Assembly (NCBI GenBank): GCA_022563595.1
Contig: JADFNB010000009.1
Location: 24,064-88,063, forward strand
DNA from: Gemmatimonadota bacterium
Lineage (GTDB): Bacteria; Gemmatimonadota; Gemmatimonadetes; Gemmatimonadales; GWC2-71-9
DNA length: 64,000 nt
Reading direction: 5' to 3'
Shown: positions 26,901 through 33,666 of the stretch, piece after piece
How positions within the stretch are numbered: the first letter of the stretch is position 1
Layout: the number at the start of each line of letters is the position of its first letter
Notes under the pieces: model-generated
What the model saw: the letters and a program-made list of their open reading frames with translations, nothing else
The model's database searches: none
Told to the model about the DNA's origin: nothing
Position numbers and translations under genes: made by a program

Positions 26901-27176
26901 CGCGCGCACGGCGGCTTCCCAGCGACCACCGAACACGACCGGCGTGGTCCGCAGGCCGAGCCGCCCGCCGGGCAGCACGGCGAGATTCGGTCTCAATACC
27001 AGCGAGTCGCCGCGGAGCCGTGCGGTCACGCGCGGCAGGTCGTCGGCCCGCGGCTCCTGGGCTTGGAGCGGGTCCGGGTGCAGGAGCAGGACGGCGGCTA
27101 TGGCCGCGGCGGCCAGTCGGGGCACTTTCAGCGTGGCAGCGGGGTACGCCCTATGCCGGGTGAGATGGCACACCAT
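20994..27176 (-). CDS. sprA: SprA/Sov-like giant outer-membrane translocon protein
   Basis: 2060 aa. A signal peptide ends near residue 39 (LLLHPDPLQA then QEP). The N-terminal region has SprA-type signatures: FEMKIDRLRN, NVRAGGVVGERVHINVDFDSERE, NNINVYYQGLEDEILRRLEVGNVSF, then FGIQAEAQLGAFEFRAILAQQKG. The rest is rich in alternating beta-strand sequence with aromatic ends (RFFFIVDPRRLPGF, YRLYRIPF, SFNGSIL) and ends in a strand (FTIFAEVFFVSAQLR), as for a very large beta-barrel. In Flavobacterium SprA is the outer-membrane pore of the type IX secretion system; Sov is the Porphyromonas counterpart. Length is slightly below the roughly 2400 aa of Bacteroidota SprA. It is divergent from lptF and overlaps the M28 gene. 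No PorK/L/M/N genes or C-terminal sorting-domain cargo are seen in the window, so function in classical T9SS is inferred. Confidence 0.87.
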   Translation of the reverse strand: MVCHLTRHRAYPAATLKVPRLAAAAIAAVLLLHPDPLQAQEPRADDLPRVTARLRGDSLVLRPNLAVLPGGRLGLRTTPVVFGGRWEAAVRARIAAQRRSRRRALARPLVVAVEDTTEAEPGPPPGFPPPGVPRPTEAEEPAALDALAQFADLGLQLRARFEMKIDRLRNLSCTSRDLFNPVSGCQGGFPTPALNQQFNVRAGGVVGERVHINVDFDSEREFSANNNINVYYQGLEDEILRRLEVGNVSFSAPASRFITAAIPANSFGIQAEAQLGAFEFRAILAQQKGSQLRSRVYTVGERTTQPVDRELRDLDFERGRFFFIVDPRRLPGFPAVDVLSVGTVALDPGIQPVQVRIYRLRAQTARGGANPNLGGIDAVATRSDSPQRVGPFPWELLEEGRDYFIDPTGLWFALGTRVGDQDFLAVSYITAAGDTVGTFPAVNSGIDTLELIYEPRRGPEVPTFDHELRNVYRIGSNDISRRSIELTLVVNESEQPLNGQGTYLSHLGLALVTDQSTLDEFNRVFPRARDPNSGAPIRDFFVIFPHLRPFADSTRLQEGERSDSLYRTPAYLLNTQGPPPRFRLRLHYEAVGAGDRGTLNLGAFQIREGSEKLFLGNRQLVRDQHYQIDYSVGQVIFLNPDSLFAGPVQIRAQFEENQLFDEAPKSIIGLSTTYDLGGRGQIHAIGLLQRESSLLTRPQLGFEPQSNFIGGISTQLQFRPDILTRALDALPLISTSVPSRLTFNGEVAVSRPNPNQAGEAFLEEFEGTAFRPIGLLENSFQLGSRPVSGRGLPATHLAATGGFADLDAVPLIWQNTIQIGEEVLQFEPRDIDSTIILSGAARQIETVLWITMKPDTVGGVPDPLTGAPRWFRQHTPGPRWRSISQPFSGSRIGIDLSRVEFLEFWVLEDVDRRAKQQGATVVFDFGTVFEDAVAFGPQALTVVDGDTAFSGFRFLGRGRFDTERDTLTNIFNAAVSDLGIHGDLLPSIVNTGTGETILDFPTCELIPGAGLPVFPLGDLGAQCTRRNGFADSEDLDGDGRLDVTVGTVSEDVFRYVLPIGDDRFFVRNGVALKDSRGRPLVWRLYRIPFREDTLQIGLPNIRQIQALRITVVAPDRGPVEEEFFFALARMRLVGAPWLKRAATPIAGIGGSRGEAHGEVIASVVTTENRDLGYTPPPGVVNQADRQGAGFELFSQQINEKSLRLLATDLRAGERAEAFIRFTDEADKNFLQYRKLRVWARGRGPGWEDRDLEFFIKVGRDEHNFYMYSARSRTVAWEPEVVVDLNRWLLLRAEIESTWLRGEPPSGAAECGGDSTAFVACDGPYLVQVRDPGISPPNLARVSEIAVGMRRIAQTVFIGQAELWVDDIRLSDVVDDAGIAGAVDVRLQAADVADVSFGFSTKDDRFQQLGQAPSYVTDASVRIGGTFRLEKLFPGAHLSIPIGIQHQRASSNPFFLNRSDVRGDALRGLRRPNSSSTTYTLSVRRLSRGEGFLEHLLVDPVSFNGSILNARTTTELSEATTTNRQFRLTYNNVVGETSVKAAPGFLVRIVDALPGFIGKSEFGKALRSSRLRVSPFTIRGGLILTNNRASRFAYRVPVTLASDTAIRALQSINHTLRSDVGIDLRPFRSLTMRVDLTSTRNLQDYGDSTTIGRLLRRQRRSFIGQDVGFEQLRTFATALNVSPVIASWLAPRLTFVNSFTFNRDPNRRDLVRLEQDSIGGFRLPETLANAQRRDVGVTFTVGNLFRGVFGDSSFVTRLFRRIQPIDLSVTRSRRSSFNRAPFGPSFRYQLAFGDIDEFRFQDGFAATAAAETQSRTAAGGLRLPLNLSVRINYRDQRSDIWSRRGTGNQQAKVVQRTRQWPAGNVSWSHTPRWFIRRAVSILSLNARGSRTKTENVQQQLEGVTQGSRTENVSTSFTPSATITWVGGIVTSLQVTRATSNVVTSGNITRREEIQWGGDLSFAFRPPRRVVRSRNEIRTTVSLNSSLVSVCILRTDSDTCTTVSDSRRTAFDVRMDSGFSTQVRGGLSFSLVRTEQKHTSTKFSQIIFTIFAEVFFVSAQLR

Positions 27177-27221
27177 GGCGTGGCACCCAAACCGTTACAA
27201 GCCCGAGACTTACGACTATAG

Positions 27222-28727
27222 ATGACGAGGCTCAGCCGGTACCTCCTGAGGTCGCACTTCGGGCCGTTCGTGTTCGCGCTTTCGGCCTGCACCAGCATGC
27301 TCCTGCTCAGTCAGATCGCAAAGCGGTTCGGCGACCTGGTCGGCAAGGGCCTGCCTTGGTCGGTCATCGTCGAGGTGTTCGTACTGTCGCTGCCGTTCAT
27401 CATCGCGATGACGCTCCCGATGGCCGTATTCGTCGCCGTGGTCTACACGATGAGCCGGCTCGCCAGCGACAGCGAGGTCACGGCGATGCACGCCGGCGGC
27501 ATCTCGCTCGGCAGGGTGATGCGCCCGCTGCTCCTCGCGGGAGCCGGGGTCACGGTCGCTTCGTTCCTGTTCAGCGATCACGTCCTGCCGCGATCCAACC
27601 ACCGCCTCCGCACCCTGTACACCGACATCGCCAGGAAGAAACCCACGTTTTCCATCAAGGAACAGGTCATCAACGAGGTCAAACGAAATCGGTTCTTCCT
27701 GCGCGCCGCCTCCATCGATCCCGCCACCTACACGCTGCGCGACGTGACGATCTTCAACTTCGCCGATCAGGATCGCAGGCGGGTGATATATGCCGACAGC
27801 GGCTACCTGGCGATCACCGCCGACCAGGAAGACGCGGAGCTTACCCTGTTCGACGGTGTCATGCATGAGTTTGACCGTTCCGATCCGCGGATGTTCCAGC
27901 AAGTCGGCTTCGCGAAGGATGTCGTTCTCATCGAGGGGGTCGGTAACGAACTCAAGCGTTCACTCACCGATTCCTACAGGGGCGACCGCGAGATGGGGAT
28001 CTGCCAGATGGAGCAGATCGTCCGAGCGGCCCGCCGAGAGGAGCGGCTCGCGCGCCGCCGGCTGGGTGCGATGCGGCGCAACGGGCTGCGCGCGCTCGTC
28101 GGCCTGGCGGCCGTGGACCCCGACACCGCCGTCTCCGAGGGACGCGAAAGCATATACTGCCGTGCCCTGTTGGCCGGTGCATCGTGGCTGCTCCCGGACA
28201 CACTGCGGGCCCAGGAGCGCAGCCGGCCCGACCCGGCAGGCGCCCTGCGCCGCCTGTCCACCGGTCGCACACCTACGATACGGCGGTCGAACACGCTCCC
28301 CCTGGTGCGCGGCTCCGAACTCCGTGTATTCGAGGACCGCGCACGGCAGGCGGCGATCCGCGGCGCGCACTACCAGGTCGAGGTGCACAAGAAGTACGCG
28401 ATCGCGACGGCGTGTTTCGTCTTCGTGCTGCTGGGCGTGCCGCTCGCCATCCGGTTTCCCCGGGGCGGGATCGGCCTCGTCATTGGGGTCAGCTTTGCCA
28501 TTTTCACGATCTATTACATCGGGCTGGTCGCCGGAGAATCCTTCGCCGACCGGCTGAAGGTACCGCCCTGGTTCCTCTGGATGCCCAACCTCATCTTCAC
28601 CGCTGCGGGACTCGCGTTGCTGCTACACGCCCGGACCGAGACCAGACCGCGGCGACACGTAATCGCGGCGGGGGGCGGCCTGGCCGAGTATCTACGAGCC
28701 CACTTTAAATTATGGCGACCCCACTAA
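27222..28727 (+). CDS. lptF: LPS export permease LptF
   Basis: 501 aa. The YjgP/YjgQ-family layout is visible: three N-terminal TM helices (about 15-110), a periplasmic beta-jellyroll region (about 125-245), and three C-terminal TM helices (about 395-475) ending in PPWFLWMPNLIFTAAGLALLLHARTE. Typical LptF is about 360 aa; here a highly charged, Arg-rich stretch of roughly 140 residues (about 250-390) precedes TM4, an unusual insertion. LptF and LptG form the transmembrane part of the LptB2FG ABC exporter, which extracts LPS from the inner membrane. The start codon is 45 nt from that of the divergent sprA, so both share a very short promoter region. It overlaps lptG by 16 nt. Confidence 0.88.
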   Translation: MTRLSRYLLRSHFGPFVFALSACTSMLLLSQIAKRFGDLVGKGLPWSVIVEVFVLSLPFIIAMTLPMAVFVAVVYTMSRLASDSEVTAMHAGGISLGRVMRPLLLAGAGVTVASFLFSDHVLPRSNHRLRTLYTDIARKKPTFSIKEQVINEVKRNRFFLRAASIDPATYTLRDVTIFNFADQDRRRVIYADSGYLAITADQEDAELTLFDGVMHEFDRSDPRMFQQVGFAKDVVLIEGVGNELKRSLTDSYRGDREMGICQMEQIVRAARREERLARRRLGAMRRNGLRALVGLAAVDPDTAVSEGRESIYCRALLAGASWLLPDTLRAQERSRPDPAGALRRLSTGRTPTIRRSNTLPLVRGSELRVFEDRARQAAIRGAHYQVEVHKKYAIATACFVFVLLGVPLAIRFPRGGIGLVIGVSFAIFTIYYIGLVAGESFADRLKVPPWFLWMPNLIFTAAGLALLLHARTETRPRRHVIAAGGGLAEYLRAHFKLWRPH

Positions 28728-29812
28728 TGCGCGGCCTGATTCTCGACCGCTACCTGCTGCGCGAGTGGGTCAAGATCCTCATCGTCACGGCCCTTGGCTT
28801 CCCGGTATTCGTCATCGCGTTCGAGCTGACCGACAAGGTGGGCGAGCACCTCTCCCGCGGAATAGATCTCCAGTCGGTCGCGCTCGGTTACGCCTACTCA
28901 CTGCCGGACAAGGTATTTCTGATCCTACCGGCGGCGGTTCTGTTCGCCACTGTGTTCAGCATCGGGAGCATGAACCGCCACTCGGAACTGACCGCCGCCA
29001 AGGCGTCGGGGCGCAGCTTCTATCGCACCATCGCGCCGGTTCTCGCTGCCGGGGTTATTGCGGCGGCGGGATGCTACCTGCTCGGCGAATGGGCCCCCGC
29101 AGCCACCACTCGGCAGCTCGAGTTGCTGGGCGAGCGCGAGGTGCGCTCACAGTCCGCCCGCTACAACTTCGTCTACCGCGCCGATCAGGGCTGGGTATAC
29201 GCCATCTGGTCACTCGACATCAATCGGAACCTGATGCGGCAGGTGGTGCTCGAGCGCGAGGGTACTGGAAGGGAGTACCCCACACTCGTGATCCATAGTC
29301 CAGACGCCCGTTATGACGCGCAGACTGCCCCCGGATGGACGCTGTCCGACGGGCACTTCCGCATTCTCCCTGATATCGATGAGGAGCTGTCGTTCGGGTT
29401 CGACTCCCTGCGACAGCGAGCCATGGTGGAGAGCCCTGCCGAGCTTCTGATCGAGCCCAAGGAGCCGCGGGAGATGCGTTACGCGGAGCTGGGACAGTAT
29501 ATCGACGACCTGGAACGTTCCGGCGGCGACGGACGGAAGCTGCGGGTGCGCCAGGCGCTCAAGATCGCGATCCCGTTCACCTGCATCGTCATCACGATCT
29601 TCGGGGCGCCGCTCGCCCTTACCAGCCCGCGAGGCAGTGCGGCCGCGGGCCTCGGCGTGAGCCTGGTCACCACCGTGATCTTCCTGATGCTCGTACAGCT
29701 CTCGGAAGGGATTGGTGCCGGCGGCCTGGTGGCCCCCGCGCTTGCTGCCTGGTTACCCAACATCCTGTTTGGCAGCGCCGGGCTGGCACTCCTCAGCCAA
29801 GCGAGAACCTAA
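28712..29812 (+). CDS. lptG: LPS export permease LptG
   Basis: 366 aa, the normal family length. TM helices lie at about 18-40, 60-85 and 100-125, a periplasmic jellyroll region at about 130-260, and TM helices at about 280-360, ending WLPNILFGSAGLALLSQ. The LILDRYLLREWVKI N-terminus is typical of LptG/YjgQ. An internal ATG five codons in (28727) is an alternative start that would avoid the overlap with lptF. LptG pairs with LptF in the LPS transporter; lptB, lptC and lptA are not in the window. Assignment of F versus G rests on order and length. Confidence 0.88.
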   Translation: MATPLMRGLILDRYLLREWVKILIVTALGFPVFVIAFELTDKVGEHLSRGIDLQSVALGYAYSLPDKVFLILPAAVLFATVFSIGSMNRHSELTAAKASGRSFYRTIAPVLAAGVIAAAGCYLLGEWAPAATTRQLELLGEREVRSQSARYNFVYRADQGWVYAIWSLDINRNLMRQVVLEREGTGREYPTLVIHSPDARYDAQTAPGWTLSDGHFRILPDIDEELSFGFDSLRQRAMVESPAELLIEPKEPREMRYAELGQYIDDLERSGGDGRKLRVRQALKIAIPFTCIVITIFGAPLALTSPRGSAAAGLGVSLVTTVIFLMLVQLSEGIGAGGLVAPALAAWLPNILFGSAGLALLSQART

Positions 29813-29831
29813 CCGAACGCCCGACAGCTCC

Positions 29832-30671
29832 TTAAGGGAAAGCCAGATCGAGCCGGATATCGACGGCGGATATCGAGTGGGTGAGCGCGCCAATCGATAT
29901 GTAACGCGCCCCGGCCCTGGCGTACGCCGCCGCGGTTTCGGGCACGATCCCACCTGACGCCTCGATTGCCACATCGGGACCGCACCGCTGCACCCACTCG
30001 GCGACGCGCTCCGGCGGCTGATTGTCCACCAGCAGCCGCGTGACCCCTGCCGCCAGCGCCAGGGCGAGTTCCTGTTCGGTCTCGATCTCCACCGTGACGG
30101 ATACGTCCGGTGGAGCCCCGGCGATCGCCTCGCCGAGCGACCCGCGCCCGCGCCGTAGCAGGGTCCAATGGTTGTCCTTGAACAGGATCGCGTCACTGAG
30201 CGAGAGCCGGTGATTCATTCCGCCGCCCGTGCGTACGGCGTACTTCTCGAGCGCGCGCAGCCCCGGGGTCGTCTTGCGCGTATCGGTGATCTCGGTCCCC
30301 ATTCCCCGGACCGCCTCCACGGCGAGCCGCGTCTGGGTGGCTATGGCCGATAACCGCTGCAGGAAGTTCAGGGCGACGCGCTCACCCGCCAGGATGATAC
30401 GGGCCGGCGCCTCAACTGCGGCGACCACCCCCCCCGCCTCCACCCGATTCCCCTCGGCGATGTATTGGACGAAACCGGCCGCGGGATCGAGCTGGGCGAA
30501 CACCTCGTGAGCCACCGGACCGCCCGCTACGACACACGCCTCTTCCGCGATGAACCGGCCAAGCGCGGGGGCGTCCGCCGAATCGCCCAGCAGTGCCGTC
30601 GTGATATCGTGGCGCGCCTCATCTTCGTCGAGCGCCCGCCGGACCTCCTCTCTGCCCAACCGCTCAGCCAA
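29832..30671 (-). CDS. nadC: Quinolinate phosphoribosyltransferase NadC
   Basis: 279 aa. It converts quinolinate and PRPP to nicotinate mononucleotide in de novo NAD synthesis. Motifs: EDEARHDITTALL at the N-terminus, ERVALNFLQRLSAIAT, DTRKTTPGLRALEKYAVRTGGGMNHR (quinolinate- and PRPP-binding Arg/His residues), ILFKDNHW, VEIETEQEL and ASGGI with SIGALTHS at the end. The start is a TTG at 30669-30671 that overlaps the nadA stop by 8 nt. Convergent with lptG, 19 nt between stops. Confidence 0.95.
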   Translation of the reverse strand: MAERLGREEVRRALDEDEARHDITTALLGDSADAPALGRFIAEEACVVAGGPVAHEVFAQLDPAAGFVQYIAEGNRVEAGGVVAAVEAPARIILAGERVALNFLQRLSAIATQTRLAVEAVRGMGTEITDTRKTTPGLRALEKYAVRTGGGMNHRLSLSDAILFKDNHWTLLRRGRGSLGEAIAGAPPDVSVTVEIETEQELALALAAGVTRLLVDNQPPERVAEWVQRCGPDVAIEASGGIVPETAAAYARAGARYISIGALTHSISAVDIRLDLAFP

Positions 30672-31629
30672 TCGCCAGCATCCGATCGATTGCGCGGCGG
30701 GCCCTGACGGCTATGTCGGGTGGCACCGTGACCTCGTAGCGCAGATAACGCAGCGAGTCCCGCAGTTTCTCGAGCGTGATCATCTTCATGTAGCGACACT
30801 CGGCCGACTCGGCGGCGGCGAAGAACTCCTTGTCGGGATTCTCCTTCCGCAGCCGGTGCAGGACGCCCGTCTCCGTCGCCACCACGAAGCGCTTGGCCTC
30901 CGAAACCCGTGCACGCAGCATCATCTGCTCCGTCGACACGATGCGCGTGTGGTTGTCAATCTTGCCTTCGTGATTGAGGTAATAGAGTATGCTGGTGACA
31001 CATCCGCACTCCGGATGTACCAGCAGCTCCGCGTCCGGCATCTCTTTCCGCTTGGTCTCGACCACATCCGGACTCAGCCCCGCGTGGACGTGACACTCGC
31101 CGAGCCAGATGTCCATCTCGCGCCCGGTCACCTCGCGCAGGTAGTTGCCCAGGAAGAAATCGGGCAGGAACATGAGCGGAACGTCACGCGGGATCGCCTC
31201 GATCACGGCAACGGCGTTCCCCGAAGTACAACAATAGTCGACCTCGGCTTTCACCTCGGCGCTGGTGTTCACATAGGCCACGACCATCCCGTCGGGATGC
31301 TTCTCGCGCCAGCGGCGCACATCCCGCGCCTGGATCGTCTCGGCGAGCGAGCATCCGGCCTTGGGATCAGGGATCAGCACCTGTTTGTCAGGATTGGCGA
31401 TGACGGCCGTCTCGGCCATGAAATACACCCCGCACAGTACGATGCGCTCGGCATCGACCTCGGTGGCCTGACGCGCGAGCTTGAGCGAATCGGCGACCAC
31501 ATCCGCGAGGTCCTGGATGTCAGGAATCTGGTAGTTGTGCGCCAGAATCGCCGCGCCGCGCTCGGCCTTGAGCTCGAGGATCTCGTCGATCAGCGCCGTT
31601 CTGGACGTCTCCGGGATAACCGTTGTCAT
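30664..31629 (-). CDS. nadA: Quinolinate synthase NadA
   Basis: 321 aa from the ATG at 31627-31629, giving MTTVIPETSRTALIDEILELKAERGAAILAHNYQ; the upstream open frame is not NadA-like. The three [4Fe-4S] cluster cysteines are in DPKAGCSLAE, WLGECHVHAG and AESAECRYMKM. NadA condenses iminoaspartate with dihydroxyacetone phosphate to quinolinate. nadC follows in the same operon. nadB (aspartate oxidase) is not in the window; iminoaspartate could come from aspartate dehydrogenase or an unlinked nadB. A palindrome at 31656-31679 lies just upstream. Confidence 0.95.
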   Translation of the reverse strand: MTTVIPETSRTALIDEILELKAERGAAILAHNYQIPDIQDLADVVADSLKLARQATEVDAERIVLCGVYFMAETAVIANPDKQVLIPDPKAGCSLAETIQARDVRRWREKHPDGMVVAYVNTSAEVKAEVDYCCTSGNAVAVIEAIPRDVPLMFLPDFFLGNYLREVTGREMDIWLGECHVHAGLSPDVVETKRKEMPDAELLVHPECGCVTSILYYLNHEGKIDNHTRIVSTEQMMLRARVSEAKRFVVATETGVLHRLRKENPDKEFFAAAESAECRYMKMITLEKLRDSLRYLRYEVTVPPDIAVRARRAIDRMLAIG

Positions 31630-31655
31630 AGCATAAGCAAAATAACGAGCCAGGT

Positions 31656-31679
31656 ACCTCGATGGGTACCCTACGAGGT
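31656..31679. promoter_or_regulatory. 24-bp near-perfect palindrome upstream of nadA
   Basis: Outer arms ACCTCG (31656-31661) and CGAGGT (31674-31679) flank a perfect inner palindrome GGGTACCC (31664-31671); only the two dinucleotides in between break the symmetry. It ends 27 nt upstream of the nadA start, where an operator overlapping the promoter would be. AT-rich TATTTTGCTTATGCT lies between it and the start codon and may hold the -10. The regulator (NrtR, NadQ or other) cannot be named from sequence. Confidence 0.45.
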
Positions 31680-31798
31680 CAGGTGCACTCGGAACCCCCT
31701 CACGGTCGCCGCCTTGCGGTTCGCTTGGGGTCGCTACGACCAACTCCCCAATGGACTTCCACCCCCAAGTCAATATCCATGCTGGGCACACACAGGAA

Positions 31799-31826
31799 GG
31801 CCCCGTCGCCGGGCAACGACGGGGCC
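31799..31826. terminator. Terminator-like hairpin next to the outer-membrane-protein remnant
   Basis: A perfect 10-bp stem (31799-31808 with 31817-31826) with an 8-nt loop. On the minus strand it begins 33 nt after the stop codon of the remnant at 31859; on the plus strand it is followed by ATTTGTT. It is probably the original terminator of the lost gene. Confidence 0.5.
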
Positions 31827-31858
31827 ATTTGTTGGCTCCGATGCGGAACTGTTGGGGG

Positions 31859-31943
31859 TTAGAAATTCACTTGGAGACCGAGGTTGAAGCTCGAGTTGCC
31901 GGTGGGCGTCGAGGGTAACGAGACGCTGGACTGGGAAGAGCGA
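31859..31943 (-). pseudogene. C-terminal remnant of an outer-membrane beta-barrel protein
   Basis: One minus-strand frame reads SSVSLPSTPTGNSSFNLG, then LQVNF and a TAA stop at 31859-31861. Alternating polar/hydrophobic residues and a terminal Phe are the usual C-terminal beta-barrel signal recognised by the BAM complex. Upstream in the frame there is nothing coherent and no start, and a terminator hairpin follows. This looks like the 3' end of a deleted gene within the 621-bp gap between nadA and nhaC. Only about 28 codons support it, so chance is possible. Confidence 0.35.
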
Positions 31944-32053
31944 CACTGCGGCCGAGCATGATCGAGTGTAGGCCAAAGCCTGTCAAGTACCGCGCGCACC
32001 CACGGGAGGGGACCGTTTCTGTCTCACATGGGTACCGGTAGCCGCTCGCCCGA

Positions 32054-32107
32054 TCAGGCGGTCTGGTCACCGTTGCCGCAGCCGTCGCCGTGCAATATCG
32101 GGCACAT
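32054..32107 (-). CDS. Possible 17-residue peptide gene
   Basis: ATG at 32105-32107, preceded by GAGGAG at 7 nt spacing, encodes MCPILHGDGCGNGDQTA and a TGA stop. It has two Cys, one His and several Gly/Asp. It lies in the nadA-nhaC gap, which otherwise holds only the operator palindrome, hairpin and remnant described separately. The strong ribosome site is the only support; it may equally be the leader of a lost gene. Confidence 0.2.
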   Translation of the reverse strand: MCPILHGDGCGNGDQTA

Positions 32108-32250
32108 GCTGGCTCCTCGATCCGGTTTACCATATCCTAGGCAGCCGAGGGTCAAGGCACAGTGCACGGGGCGGGGCGCGCAGCGTGTCGCCCCTTGCAT
32201 GTGGACAACGGCGCCGCCGGCATCACGTTCACGACTGCGAGGCCAACAGC

Positions 32251-33666
32251 ATGCAATCGTTCGGCTGGCTATCCATCCTTCCCCCGGTCATTGCGATCGG
32301 GCTCGCGATCAAGACGAAGCAGGTCTTCCTGTCGCTCGGCCTGTTCGTCTGGCTCGGGTGGACGATCATGAACGGATGGAATCCGGTCGACGGATTGATC
32401 GAGTCGGTCGAGGTTTTCTTGACGTCCGTAACGGATCCGGACAATGCGCGTGTGCTGCTCTTCAGCGTGCTGATCGGCGCGATGATCACGTTCACGCAGG
32501 CGTCCGGCGGCATGGAGGGATTCATCCGCTGGGTGGACAGGGCCGGGCTCGCCAAATCGAAACGCTCGGTTGGCATTCTGACGATCGTGGTGAGCATGAC
32601 GGTGTTCCTCGAGTCCAACTTCGGGCTCCTGGTGTCGGGATCGGTCGCTCGCCCGCTGTTCGACAAGTGCAGGATCTCGCGTGAGAAGCTGAGCTACATC
32701 ATCGACGCCACTTGCTCGCCGAAGTGCATCCTGATCCCGTTGAACGCTTGGGGAGCCTACGTCATCAGCCTGCTGGCGGCGCAGGACGTCGCCAATCCAG
32801 TCGCGCTCATGCTCGCAGTCTTGCCGTTCAACTTCTACGCGATTCTAGCCATAGCACTGGCTGTTTTCGTCGTGCTGACGGGCTGGAACATCGGGCCGAT
32901 GCGGGAAGCCGAGCGGCGCGTCACGGAGGAAGGCAAGCTCTTGCGGGACGGAGCGCGGCCCATGATGGCGTCGGAGGTGGCCGCGGCACCGCCCTTGAAA
33001 GGCGTACCGCTCCGGTCGGTGAACATGATCGCTCCCATCGGCAGCATGGTCGCGACGGTGCCCATCGTTCTCTGGCTGACCGGCGACGGCGACATAATGG
33101 CAGGCTCCGGTTCTCAGGCCGTCCTGTGGGGCGTGATCGTAGGGCTGCTGGTCGGTGTGGTGCTGTATCGCGCCCAAGGTATCATGACGGTGAGCGAGGC
33201 CACCGAACAGGCCATGAAGGGAATCCAGGGCCTCGTTCCCCTGGTGATCGTGCTCTCGCTCGCGTTCACCATCGGCGCCACCACACGGGCCCTTGGGACC
33301 GGCGTCTTCGTCGCCCAAGCGGCCCAAGCCACTCTCCCGACCGGCATGGTTCCGGCGCTGGTGTTCCTGCTCGCCTGTTTCATCGCCTTCTCGACAGGAA
33401 CCTCGTGGGGCACCTTCGCCATCATGATTCCCATCGTGATGCCGATGGTCGAAATCCTCGGCCTCCATCCGGCACTCGCGGTGGGGGCGGCGCTGGGCGG
33501 CGGCATCTTCGGCGACCATTGCTCACCTATATCGGACACCACGATCGTGGCCTCGATGGCTTCCGCAACGGACCACATCGATCATGTCCGTACGCAGCTC
33601 CCGTATGCCCTGCTGGCCGCGGGTGGCGCTACCGCGCTGTTCGTGGCATTCGGGTTCGTGCTGTAG
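32251..33666 (+). CDS. nhaC: NhaC-family Na+/H+ antiporter
   Basis: 471 aa, about eleven to twelve TM helices, Na_H_antiporter (NhaC) family. Recognisable stretches are SKRSVGILTIVVSMTVFLESNFG, DATCSPKCILIPLNAWGAY, AFSTGTSWGTFAIMIPIVMPM and the family signature GGGIFGDHCSPISDTTIVASMAS. The ATG at 32251 is chosen because the protein then starts with the first membrane segment (MQSFGWLSILPPVIAIGLA). It exchanges cytoplasmic Na+ for H+, or possibly an organic substrate as in some NhaC relatives. Its stop is directly followed by the 10-bp repeat array. Confidence 0.88.
   Translation: MQSFGWLSILPPVIAIGLAIKTKQVFLSLGLFVWLGWTIMNGWNPVDGLIESVEVFLTSVTDPDNARVLLFSVLIGAMITFTQASGGMEGFIRWVDRAGLAKSKRSVGILTIVVSMTVFLESNFGLLVSGSVARPLFDKCRISREKLSYIIDATCSPKCILIPLNAWGAYVISLLAAQDVANPVALMLAVLPFNFYAILAIALAVFVVLTGWNIGPMREAERRVTEEGKLLRDGARPMMASEVAAAPPLKGVPLRSVNMIAPIGSMVATVPIVLWLTGDGDIMAGSGSQAVLWGVIVGLLVGVVLYRAQGIMTVSEATEQAMKGIQGLVPLVIVLSLAFTIGATTRALGTGVFVAQAAQATLPTGMVPALVFLLACFIAFSTGTSWGTFAIMIPIVMPMVEILGLHPALAVGAALGGGIFGDHCSPISDTTIVASMASATDHIDHVRTQLPYALLAAGGATALFVAFGFVL

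Noticed and set aside
20994..27176. Classical complete type IX secretion locus
   Set aside because: Only the SprA-like protein is found; no PorK/L/M/N/P-like genes or T9SS sorting-domain cargo occur in the window.
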